Assembly (NCBI GenBank): GCA_964384625.1
Contig: CAYLNH010000097.1
Span: 1-23,674, forward strand
Source of the DNA: CAYLNH01 sp964384625
GTDB lineage: Bacteria > Verrucomicrobiota > Lentisphaeria > JABSQK01
DNA length: 23,674 nt
Direction: 5' to 3'
Both the position numbers and the translations under genes were made by a program. Of this stretch, positions 15,750 through 22,534 are shown piece by piece. Position 1 is the stretch's first letter; each line of letters starts with the position of its first letter. Below the pieces are notes generated by a model, which saw only the letters and a list, made by a program, of their open reading frames with translations, made no database searches and had not been told where the DNA came from.

Positions 15750-16241
15750 ATGGGCAAGCTGTTTGCATTGCTGTTCGGTGCGATCATCGGTGTCGTGGGC
15801 GGATTGTTCCTGGCGTTGATGCCGTGGTCGACCGTACTCGGCTACACCGAGGTCGGCGTGGCGAACAACAGCGGCCGGGTAGTGAAGGACCTGACGATTC
15901 AGGCGGGCAACTACCAGCATGCCGTTCAACGGCTGCAGAACGGCGCCCGTTCCACCGTTCTCCTCACTCCCGAGGTCGCGACGGAGTTGGTTATCTCCTT
16001 TGAGTGCAACAACCAGCGCATTACGGTCAAGGGCGGCACGGTCGAACCGAAAGGCGACGATCGTACGCTGACCATCCTGGAGCAGGGCAAAACAGTTATT
16101 CTCACCTACGGTTCTTCGGCGTCGGTGGTCGAGGCGGCGCCGGCGGATGTGCAGGCCGTGCCGATCGCGCCGCCGGCGCCCGAGACCACGCCGCCGCCGA
16201 CCTCCACCGCCGCCAGCCCGGTCCAACCTCAAACACCCTGA
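15750..16241 (+). CDS. Small membrane-anchored protein of unknown function
   Basis: The product is 163 residues. The ATG at 15750 is chosen because GAAGGAGG lies just upstream and the protein then begins with a hydrophobic helix (LFALLFGAIIGVVGGLFLALM, residues 4-24). Longer in-frame starts run into the upstream repeat cluster. After the helix a compact domain of about 105 residues follows (YTEVGVANNSGRVVKDLTIQAGNYQHAVQRLQNGARSTVLL) with beta-rich, Ig-like character. The last 35 residues are Pro/Ala/Thr-rich and probably disordered. The soluble part is likely periplasmic. I recognise no family and see no catalytic motif. Coding support comes from the strong ribosome site and sensible composition. 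Confidence 0.68.
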   Translation: MGKLFALLFGAIIGVVGGLFLALMPWSTVLGYTEVGVANNSGRVVKDLTIQAGNYQHAVQRLQNGARSTVLLTPEVATELVISFECNNQRITVKGGTVEPKGDDRTLTILEQGKTVILTYGSSASVVEAAPADVQAVPIAPPAPETTPPPTSTAASPVQPQTP

Positions 16242-16243
16242 CG

Positions 16244-16268
16244 GCCCGGCGGGCGCTTAACTTTTTTT
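16244..16268 (+). terminator. Weak hairpin with T7 run
   Basis: A short GC stem (GCCC-GGC-GGGC, 16244-16254) starts 3 nt after the stop of the small membrane protein; a run of seven T follows at 16262-16268. The stem is short and the T-run is displaced, so this is tentative. Confidence 0.38.
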
Positions 16269-16386
16269 CCCGCTCCCCCTTGCAAAGCCGGGGCCTTTTT
16301 CCTATACCATTTCCTGACGGGGACAGGACGAGACCTGGCAACCTACACAGTTCGAAATCCTCCGCCAAAAATCCATTCCCCGAGGC

Positions 16387-16413
16387 GCCCGGCGAGTATT
16401 TAACTTGCCGGGC
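16387..16413 (+). terminator. Hairpin upstream of hrpB
   Basis: GCCCGGCGAG and CTTGCCGGGC pair over 10 bp (one G-T) around a 7-nt AT-rich loop, followed by CCATTCTGTTTCGG. It could terminate the upstream transcript or sit in the hrpB leader. Nothing else is visible in 16269-16538. Confidence 0.45.
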
Positions 16414-16538
16414 CCATTCTGTTTCGGTCAATTGCCGGCGGCGGCGCTGTTCTCCACCCGAGGCCGTTGTTGACGGTCATCCACGCTCGTTGGCGACCGG
16501 ACATTTGCCAGCGGCTCAAGTCGGCGGCACATTGCCGT

Positions 16539-19043
16539 ATGCACGATCTCCCGGTCAGAGCCGCGATTCCCGAATTGCGCCAGGCGTTGACAGCGACGAA
16601 CTGTGCCGTCCTGCAGGCGCCGCCCGGCGCCGGCAAAACCACCGTCGTGCCGTTGGAACTGCTGCATGAGCCCTGGCTGGACGGCCGCAAGATCATTATG
16701 CTCGAACCTCGACGGCTGGCGACGCGGGCCGCCGCCCGACGGATGGCAACGACCGGCAGCGAGAGGGTGGGGCAGACCGTCGGCTATCGCGTGCGGCTCG
16801 AAACCAGGGTCTCCAAAGCAACGCGCGTCGAAGTCGTCACCGAAGGAATCCTGACGCGGATGCTGCAGGAGGACCCGGAACTCACCGGTGTCGGACTGGT
16901 GATCTTTGACGAATTCCATGAACGCAACCTGCAGGCGGACCTTGGACTGGCTCTGGCGCGTGACGTACAGGCGTCGCTGCGGCCGGACCTGCGGCTGCTA
17001 GTGATGTCTGCAACGCTCGACACCGAACGGCTGGCGGCGGTGCTGCAGGCGCCGGTGATCACGGCGTCCGGGAAGAGCTTCCCGGTGGAAACGCTGCATC
17101 GTCCGGCTGCCGCCGGTCAGTGGCTGGAGGACCACGTTGCCGTCGTCGTCCGTGAAGCCGTTGCGACGCATGACGGCAGCCTTCTGGTCTTCCTGCCGGG
17201 GGCCGGGGAGATTCGGCGAACGGCGGCGCGGCTGGCGTCGGTTGCGTCGGACACGCTGTCGGTGGCGCCGCTCTATGGTGCTTTGTCGCGGCAACAGCAG
17301 GACGCCGCGATCGAGCCGGCGCCGCCGGGCCAGCGGAAGGTAGTCCTGGCCACGGATATTGCCGAGAGCAGTCTGACGATCGAAGGGATCTCGGTGGTTG
17401 TTGACGCCGGTTTGCAGCGCCTGCCGCAGTTCGACCCGAACAGCGGTATGACGCGGCTGGAGACGCGGCGACTGTCGCGGGCCTCTGCCGATCAACGCCG
17501 TGGTCGCGCCGGCCGTCTGGGCCCCGGCGTCTGCTACCGGCTGTGGTCCGAGATCGAGGATCGGGCGTTGCCGGCGCAGACAACACCGGAAATACTTGCC
17601 GCCGATCTCTCCGGACTGGTCCTGGAAACTGCGCACTGGGGCGTAACAGATCTCGATTCGCTGTCTTGGCTCGATCCGCCGCCGCCGCCCGCGGTGACGG
17701 TAGCGCGAGAACTGCTCGCGGAACTCGATGCTCTCGATCAACGGGGGGCGATCACTGCTCACGGCAAGGACCTCCTGCGACTGGGGGCGCACCCGCGCCT
17801 GGCGCATATGCTGGTGCAGGCACGAGAGATCAACCAGGCGTTCACGGCCTGTTGTCTGGCCGCGCTGATCAGTGATCGCGACGTAATCAACGCCGACGGT
17901 CCGCGCCGTGACGTAAACGTGGCGACGCGACTCGATGCACTGGCGGCCGCGGCCGACGGCAAGTCATTCCGGCTTCCCGGGGCGACCGTGAGTCGCTCCG
18001 CCTGCAGGGCCCGGCTGGAACTGGCGCGGCAATGGCGCCGGCGACTTGGTGTGAAGGACAAGGCAATCAAATCGGATGACGCGGGCCGGCTGTTGGCCTT
18101 TGCCTATCCCGACCGCATCGCCCAGCGCCGTGACCGCGAAGCGCGCACCTACCGCCTGGCCAACGGCCGGGGCGCGATCCTGCCGCGCGACGATCAGCTC
18201 TGCCGCAACGAGTTCATTGTCGTCGCGGACCTCGATGCCGCCGGCGGGAATGCCGCGATCTTTCTTGCCGCGGCGATCGACCGCGAGGAGATCGAGACCC
18301 ATTTCGCCCCACACCTGGGAGACCGGGAACTGGTCCGTTGGGATGAAGCCGCAGAAGCCGTAATCGCTCGCCGGCAGACGCAATATCACAGCCTGATCCT
18401 GCGCGATGCACCGTTGCGCCGGCCGGATCCGCAGGCGGTCCTGGATGCCATGCTCGAAGGCATTCGCGCGCTGGGACTGGAGGCGTTGCCGTGGACGAAG
18501 CAGACCAACGCCTGGCGTCAACGCGTCGCATTCCTCGGACGCCTGTTCCCCGATGACTGGCCGGATGTCTCCGATGCCGCCCTGATGGATAATCTGGAAG
18601 ACTGGCTCGGGCCTTTCCTGACCGGCGTTCGGCGACGGGCGCAACTGGCGGACGTGGATTTGTTGTCGGCGTTGAAAACGCTGTTGGATTACCAACAGCA
18701 GCAGCGTCTGGACAAGTTGGCGCCGACGCATCTGACGGTTCCCAGCGGCGTTCGCGTGCCGTTGGACTATGGGGCAGGGGACGCGCCGGTGTTGGCGGCG
18801 CGCATCCAACAGATGTTCGGCGCGGCGAAGACACCGGCGGTAGCCGGCGGCCGGGTGCCGGTGGTGCTGCATTTATTGTCGCCTGCCGGCCGGCCGGTAC
18901 AGGTGACCACGGACCTTGAGAGCTTCTGGGAGAACACGTACGAGACGGTTCGCAAGGAGTTGCGCGGGCGCTATCCGAAACACCCGTGGCCGGACGACCC
19001 GCGGTCGGCGCCGCCGACGAATCGTGCCAAGCCGCGCAAATAG
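16539..19043 (+). CDS. hrpB: ATP-dependent RNA helicase HrpB (DEAH/RHA type)
   Basis: I start it at the ATG at 16539 (834 residues) because MHDLPVRAAIPELRQAL aligns with the usual HrpB N-terminus; an upstream in-frame TTG at 16467 would add 24 residues of no family character. Neither start has a good ribosome site. Motifs in order: APPGAGKTT (Walker A, about 27-35), EPRRLATRAAA (Ia), DEFHER (Walker B, 124-129), MSATLD (III), TDIAESSLTIEGISVVVDAG (V) and QRRGRAGR (VI). The C-terminal HrpB domain ends with LTVPSGVRVPLDY...LLSPAGRPVQVTTDLESFWENTYETVRKELRGRYPKHPWPDDP, diagnostic of HrpB rather than HrpA. It unwinds RNA or remodels RNP in the cytoplasm. Length and motif set look intact. Confidence 0.94.
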   Translation: MHDLPVRAAIPELRQALTATNCAVLQAPPGAGKTTVVPLELLHEPWLDGRKIIMLEPRRLATRAAARRMATTGSERVGQTVGYRVRLETRVSKATRVEVVTEGILTRMLQEDPELTGVGLVIFDEFHERNLQADLGLALARDVQASLRPDLRLLVMSATLDTERLAAVLQAPVITASGKSFPVETLHRPAAAGQWLEDHVAVVVREAVATHDGSLLVFLPGAGEIRRTAARLASVASDTLSVAPLYGALSRQQQDAAIEPAPPGQRKVVLATDIAESSLTIEGISVVVDAGLQRLPQFDPNSGMTRLETRRLSRASADQRRGRAGRLGPGVCYRLWSEIEDRALPAQTTPEILAADLSGLVLETAHWGVTDLDSLSWLDPPPPPAVTVARELLAELDALDQRGAITAHGKDLLRLGAHPRLAHMLVQAREINQAFTACCLAALISDRDVINADGPRRDVNVATRLDALAAAADGKSFRLPGATVSRSACRARLELARQWRRRLGVKDKAIKSDDAGRLLAFAYPDRIAQRRDREARTYRLANGRGAILPRDDQLCRNEFIVVADLDAAGGNAAIFLAAAIDREEIETHFAPHLGDRELVRWDEAAEAVIARRQTQYHSLILRDAPLRRPDPQAVLDAMLEGIRALGLEALPWTKQTNAWRQRVAFLGRLFPDDWPDVSDAALMDNLEDWLGPFLTGVRRRAQLADVDLLSALKTLLDYQQQQRLDKLAPTHLTVPSGVRVPLDYGAGDAPVLAARIQQMFGAAKTPAVAGGRVPVVLHLLSPAGRPVQVTTDLESFWENTYETVRKELRGRYPKHPWPDDPRSAPPTNRAKPRK

Positions 19044-19099
19044 CACTCCTGTCATGGAGCGCCGTTTGCGTCCATCGGGCGCTGCGGGCGGAAGGAGGA

Positions 19100-19125
19100 G
19101 CCGGGGCTCTGCCCCAGACCCCGGC
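19100..19125. repeat. Hairpin of the GGGGCTCTGCCCC type
   Basis: GCCGGGG and CCCCGGC pair around an inner TCTG/CAGA stem. It lies 57 nt after hrpB, between convergent genes, and may end transcription, though no T-run follows. Very similar GC hairpins recur in many GC-rich genomes. Confidence 0.55.
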
Positions 19126-19176
19126 ACGGAGGCAGTGGCCCCCTTGCACCCCAAGCAGTTTGCGCGTCGCGCGTTC

Positions 19177-19206
19177 GGTTACTGCTCCGCGTCATTATTG
19201 ACGCGG
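19177..19206 (+). repeat. REP-like element, single copy
   Basis: GGTTACTGCT followed by CCGCGTCATTATTGACGCGG (19187-19206), with TTAT instead of TTCT in the loop. Same family as the array at 8365; here it lies between the convergent hrpB and phosphatase genes. Confidence 0.85.
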
Positions 19207-19254
19207 CCCGGCGCGGGCAGAAGGAAACTTGCGCGGTCCTTCAGGAAGGCGCGT

Positions 19255-19767
19255 TTACGAGGTCCTGAGCTGACCGATCAGCTCTCGAAAATGGGCCTGC
19301 GTCGCCTCCGGCGGAGCGCCGCCGCGAACCCGGGCCATCTCCGACAAGGCGTCGTCAATCGGCCAGCCTTCCTCGATTACCCGCCACAGCGCAATCATGA
19401 AGCCCGTGCGGTTGGCGCCCACTTTGCAGTGGGCCAACACCGGACGGTTCGAGTCGTCGCGCACCAGTCGAAGGAACTCCTGACACTGCTCCAATGTCGG
19501 CAGGTTTGTGCGCGGCGGAATCAGGATACGGACCTCGTCCATGCCGTACAGCTTCTCGTTCTCCTTGAAGTCCTCGCGCAGATTGATCACCAGGCGGACC
19601 TTGAACACCCTGGCCAACAGCCAGAGCGCCATCAGCGTCGGCTGCCCGCCGCGATACAGGACCCCCCGGGTCACGACATGAAATCGGCGAATCCGCAACT
19701 GCCGCCACAGCCAACGCAGCAGCACCAGGCCGATAATGACAACAGGGATGATCCAGATCCAGTGCAT
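19255..19767 (-). CDS. Membrane-anchored dual-specificity/tyrosine phosphatase-like protein
   Basis: The product is 170 residues. The ATG at 19767 is chosen because GGAGAG lies just upstream and the protein then starts with a hydrophobic helix (MHWIWIIPVVIIGLVLLRWLW); an in-frame TTG at 19791 is weaker. After the anchor, RGVLYRGGQPTLMALWLLARVFKVRLVINLRED is the typical entry into the DSP fold. The catalytic P-loop is H113-C114-KVGAN-R120-T-G, with the Cys nucleophile and Arg intact. It should dephosphorylate phosphotyrosine or another phosphoester on the cytoplasmic face of the inner membrane (basic residues WRQLRIRR follow the helix). It lies 94 nt downstream of the methyltransferase on the same strand and may be co-transcribed with it. 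Substrate unknown. Confidence 0.86.
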   Translation of the reverse strand: MHWIWIIPVVIIGLVLLRWLWRQLRIRRFHVVTRGVLYRGGQPTLMALWLLARVFKVRLVINLREDFKENEKLYGMDEVRILIPPRTNLPTLEQCQEFLRLVRDDSNRPVLAHCKVGANRTGFMIALWRVIEEGWPIDDALSEMARVRGGAPPEATQAHFRELIGQLRTS

Positions 19768-19861
19768 CGCTTCTCTCCAGCGTTGCGGCAAAGATAGCGC
19801 CGCGGCAGCGTTCCCTCAACCTGCCGTGCAGAACCGGTTGGGCCGGGTACGGCCGGGCGGA

Positions 19862-20572
19862 TCAGACGGGGCCCGCCGCCGACGGCGCCCTTCTTGTCAT
19901 CCAGAAGGCCAGTCCGGGAAGGGCTTCTTCCGGTACAGCGCCCCAGTGGCGATCGATGTAGACTTGTTCGACTCTCTCGATTTTGAAGTGCGGATCAAAG
20001 GCAGTTCGGACCGCTTGCTCTTTGGCGTGGCGTTCCTCGGGATCGCCGATCGCGATGCCGTGCCGGAAAGCGCGGCAGAATAACATCATCTTCGCATCCG
20101 GCGCGGCGACGTCGACGATGTGCCGGACGAACGCATCGTGATCGATCGCGGGGATCTGGTGGAAACAGCCGCGGTCGATGATGATCTGGAACTGCCAATC
20201 CGGGGGACGTTCGGCGCAAACATCCAGCGCCTGGAAAACCGGCGGTTCGGCGAGTCCGGCACAAAGCTCCCGCGCGCGATCGACGGCGGCCGGAGAGATG
20301 TCGCAACCAAACACTTTGTGGCCCTTCTCGGCAAACCATTTGCAGACCTCGCCCTGCCCACAGCCCACGTCGAGAACGGATGCGCCCGACGCCAGCCAGC
20401 CGCGCTTGACGGCGGCAGCAATCTCGGGCGAAATGCCGCGGCCGCCCCAGGCGGGGTTGAAATCATCGCGACGCCATTCCGCTTCCCATAAGCGCTTGTG
20501 GCGGCGTCGGGCATAGCGTTTGGACAGCCGTGCCAGCCCGGCATCAAACAGGTCTGCAAATCGGCGAATCAC
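19862..20572 (-). CDS. Class I SAM-dependent methyltransferase
   Basis: The product is 236 residues with a GTG start at 20572 and GAGGAG 10 nt upstream. The SAM-binding motif I is VLDVGCGQGEVCKWF (residues 66-80), and the acidic residue after beta-2 is Asp91 in FGCDIS. FQIIIDRGCFHQIP (about 127-140) matches motif IV of the thiopurine methyltransferase-like group. The N-terminal LWEAEWRRDDFNPAWGGRGISPEI is also typical of that group. It methylates an unidentified small molecule or other substrate in the cytoplasm. The first 28 residues are strongly basic. It precedes the phosphatase gene on the same strand. Confidence 0.86.
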   Translation of the reverse strand: MIRRFADLFDAGLARLSKRYARRRHKRLWEAEWRRDDFNPAWGGRGISPEIAAAVKRGWLASGASVLDVGCGQGEVCKWFAEKGHKVFGCDISPAAVDRARELCAGLAEPPVFQALDVCAERPPDWQFQIIIDRGCFHQIPAIDHDAFVRHIVDVAAPDAKMMLFCRAFRHGIAIGDPEERHAKEQAVRTAFDPHFKIERVEQVYIDRHWGAVPEEALPGLAFWMTRRAPSAAGPV

Positions 20573-20696
20573 GTGCTGATCTCTCCTCGTCGGTATGTGA
20601 TCTCTTGCGCTCGAACGTCTTAAAGACTCGACGGTCTGTTGCCGGCAAGACGATCAAGCTCGGAACAAGCTCTATAGCATTTCCAAAAAAAAACAA

Positions 20697-20825
20697 TAGC
20701 CGCTAACACGGCAGGGCCTACTACAACGCCTTCAGCGTTGAACCGTATCTCCCCCCATCCTGGGGTAGGCTTCGCCAACCCCAGGCTCAAGACTATCAGG
20801 CCTTCAGCGTGAGGAGTGGCGGCTA
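20697..20825. repeat. MITE-like multi-hairpin element, about 129 bp
   Basis: Short terminal inverted repeats TAGCCGC (20697-20703) and GCGGCTA (20819-20825) bound the element. Inside are a hairpin CAACGC-CTTCA-GCGTTG (20724-20740) and a longer one with stem CCTGGGGT/ACCCCAGG (20759-20785) whose loop carries an inner GGC-TTC-GCC. GCCTTCAGCGT occurs twice (20728 and 20800). No coding frame. It lies in the 417-base gap between the divergent methyltransferase and pseudopilin genes; the rest of that gap holds only an A9 tract (20685-20693) and the promoter. Confidence 0.62.
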
Positions 20826-20953
20826 CAGAATAGCTTAAAACGCTGTAATCCTATCCGGCGGCGCAAAGAGAGCAAGGGAATCGGCGCGAATTGACGCGAG
20901 AAAGATCCATTTGACACGCTGACATTGAGCCGTTACATTCTCTTTCGTATTGT

Positions 20954-20962
20954 TGCTATAAT
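20954..20962 (+). promoter_or_regulatory. Extended -10 promoter of the second pseudopilin gene
   Basis: TGCTATAAT contains a perfect -10 box (20957-20962) with the TGn extension. The -35 is poor (TTACAT, 18 nt upstream). The start codon is 28 nt downstream. Confidence 0.62.
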
Positions 20963-20989
20963 AGCACCACTCATGGGAGCCTGTCACGT

Positions 20990-21721
20990 ATGTGTAGCTG
21001 TGCCGTCTGCCGCGAGCGGGGACGACCCCGTCCGTTTACGTTGATTGAAATGCTGGTGGTGGTGGCGATCATCGCCATCCTTATTGCTTTGCTGCTGCCC
21101 GTTCTCGGCCGGGCCCGGGAACAGGCCCGGCGGGTGCTGTGTATGAGCAATCTGCGACAACTGACCATGGCGATGACGCAATATGCCGGGGATAACCAGG
21201 GCCGCTATCCCAGTGCCCATGCGGATCGGGCGTACGCTTTGGGCTGGCGTCAGGCCGACGACCTCGTGCAGTACGGATTGGCGTACAGCGGCGACGAGAA
21301 AGAGAACGAGTTTACGATCTACCGCTGCCCGTCGGCGTCCAAGCCGCCGCGCGGCTACAAGGCGTGCTGCGGCACCGAGTTCTTTCTGATGGACAACTAC
21401 GCCTTGCTGGCGAACCTGGATGATCTGGCCGGCACGTACCTGGCAACAAACGAACCGCCGCGGCGGGCGTCCGACGGGGTGCTGCCGATGTTCATCGACA
21501 ACGTCATGCTCTGGGGCGGCGACTACACCTGGGGCTCGACCCATGCGGTGGGCGAGCAGTTGACCTCCTGGACGCGGTTGCGCGGCGACCCGGTCGGCTT
21601 CAATCAGGCGATGACGGACGGCAGTGCGATGTGGTACGACATCGACGAGATCCCGGGCGGGCAGTCGACGCCGCTGTTCAAGGGCAGCACGGGCTACTGG
21701 CTGTATTGGGTGGAGGAGTAG
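20990..21721 (+). CDS. Pseudopilin with N-terminal methylation motif
   Basis: The product is 243 residues. The ATG at 20990 has GGGAG about 12 nt upstream and a strong promoter. The N-terminal cytoplasmic leader MCSCAVCRERGRPRP is longer than in the other two pseudopilins and holds three Cys. FTLIEMLVVVAIIAILIALLLPVLGRAREQARRVLCMSNLRQLTMAMTQYAGDNQG follows, with Phe at +1 and Glu at +5. The residue before Phe is Pro, not the usual Gly, which may slow or block cleavage by PilD-type peptidase. The C-terminal GFNQAMTDGSAMW takes the place of the H-X9-DG motif but without the His. Secreted or inner-membrane-anchored; role unknown. Confidence 0.87.
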   Translation: MCSCAVCRERGRPRPFTLIEMLVVVAIIAILIALLLPVLGRAREQARRVLCMSNLRQLTMAMTQYAGDNQGRYPSAHADRAYALGWRQADDLVQYGLAYSGDEKENEFTIYRCPSASKPPRGYKACCGTEFFLMDNYALLANLDDLAGTYLATNEPPRRASDGVLPMFIDNVMLWGGDYTWGSTHAVGEQLTSWTRLRGDPVGFNQAMTDGSAMWYDIDEIPGGQSTPLFKGSTGYWLYWVEE

Positions 21722-21724
21722 GCC

Positions 21725-21840
21725 GGTCGTTGGTCGTTGGTCGTTGGTCGTTGGTCGTTGGTCGTTGGTCCTTGGTCCTTGGTCCTTGGTCCTTGGTCCT
21801 TGGTCGTTGGTCGTTGGTCGTTGGTCGTTGGTCGTTGGTC
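21725..21840 (+). repeat. Heptamer tandem array GGTC[GC]TT, 16 units
   Basis: Sixteen perfect 7-nt units plus a final GGTC. Their order is six GGTCGTT, five GGTCCTT and five GGTCGTT. It starts 4 nt after the pseudopilin stop. Open frames through it encode only low-complexity GRWSLVV-type repeats and are not genes. Confidence 0.95.
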
Positions 21841-21879
21841 ATCGGACACGGTGGGAGGGGCGTGGTTCTCCGGAGCTTC

Positions 21880-22069
21880 GGCAGCTTGTCTGCCGACCAG
21901 AAGGAATTCCGTCCGCGGAATTACTTTGAGGCATCCGTGGGTACGGTTCGGATTGGAATTGGAATGACAGAAGGCCGTGGCCGGCTGCGTGTCCGCCGGT
22001 GTGAAATCGATCCCTTCCCATCCGCTGGCGGCCTGTCTGCCGATTGGCGCAGATTCTCTCCGCAGAATC
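21880..22069 (+). repeat. Two diverged copies of a hairpin element
   Basis: Copy A: GGCAGCTTGTCTGCCGA (21880-21896), 8 nt, then hairpin AATTCCG-TCCG-CGGAATT (21905-21922). Copy B: GGCGGCCTGTCTGCCGA (22027-22043), 8 nt, then hairpin GATTCT-CTCCGC-AGAATC (22052-22069). Leader and spacing are kept while the stem sequences differ yet still pair. They lie between the heptamer array and the tRNA gene; nothing else is visible in this gap. Confidence 0.65.
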
Positions 22070-22072
22070 GGC

Positions 22073-22100
22073 TGGACAAGGCGATACAGGGTGCTAGCGT
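22073..22100 (+). promoter_or_regulatory. Possible promoter of tRNA-Cys
   Basis: TGGACA (22073-22078), 16 nt, TAGCGT (22095-22100). The tRNA 5' end is 20 nt downstream. Both boxes are imperfect. Confidence 0.38.
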
Positions 22101-22119
22101 ATGCACCCCGCAAGAGAAA

Positions 22120-22193
22120 GGCGTGGTGGCCGAGTGGTCAGGCAGAGGTCTGCAAAACCTTGTACACCGGTTCGAGTCCGGTCCACGCCTCCA
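22120..22193 (+). tRNA. tRNA-Cys (anticodon GCA)
   Basis: A complete cloverleaf: acceptor GGCGTGG/CCACGCC, D arm GGCCGAGTGGTCAGGC, anticodon stem AGGT/ACCT with loop CTGCAAA giving anticodon GCA, T arm CCGGTTCGAGTCCGG. Discriminator base is T, as expected for tRNA-Cys, and the 3' CCA is encoded (22191-22193). Confidence 0.96.
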
Positions 22194-22196
22194 ACA

Positions 22197-22230
22197 GCAA
22201 AACGGTCGAGTGAAAGCTCGGCCGTTTTGC
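22197..22230 (+). terminator. Intrinsic terminator after tRNA-Cys
   Basis: GCAAAACGGTCGAG pairs with CTCGGCCGTTTTGC over 14 bp (one G-T) around a 6-nt loop, 3 nt after the CCA end. The T-run lies within the 3' arm (GTTTTGCGTT). Confidence 0.78.
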
Positions 22231-22273
22231 GTTCCCGATGATCGGCTGTAATCGGCTGTCGTCGGTTGCAGTC

Positions 22274-22531
22274 CTGAGGGCAGATTCGGAACTTGAGTTG
22301 ACGCCGGAGGTGCTGAAGCAGTTCAAGGCGCCGGCACCGGACAAGATCAGGGTAAAGAAAGCCGAGGAAGAGTATCGCGGGGCGTATAGGTCCGCTCATG
22401 CGAAGCCGGGCGGTCAGGGGATTCAGCGGGTGCCGTTCTCATTGGTGATGTGGCGCGAAGCCAACCGCAGGCAGGGCTGAAAGGCCCTCGAAGTCGACTT
22501 CGAGAACGTGTTTGTGCTGACCAGGAAGTAG
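22274..22531 (+). pseudogene. Probable gene remnant with in-frame TGA
   Basis: From about 22274 a frame with protein-like composition (DSELELTPEVLKQFKAPAP, then KIRVKKAEEEYRGAYRS) runs to TGA at 22478-22480 and continues in the same frame as KALEVDFENVFVLTRK before TAG at 22529. It has no ribosome site or start, as it begins just behind the tRNA terminator, so it looks like the 3' end of a lost gene. An 18-nt palindrome CTCGAAGTCGACTTCGAG (22487-22504) lies in it. I do not recognise the family, and it may be non-coding. Confidence 0.33.
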
Positions 22532-22534
22532 GAG

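Noticed and set aside
21624..22251. Protein-coding frames through the heptamer array
   Set aside because: They are low-complexity products of the 7-nt repeat, open in several frames, with no ribosome site.
22478..22480. Recoding of UGA as Cys or Sec next to the tRNA-Cys gene
   Set aside because: The frame has no start signal and no known family, no SECIS-like hairpin is evident, and the tRNA has a normal GCA anticodon. A remnant is simpler.
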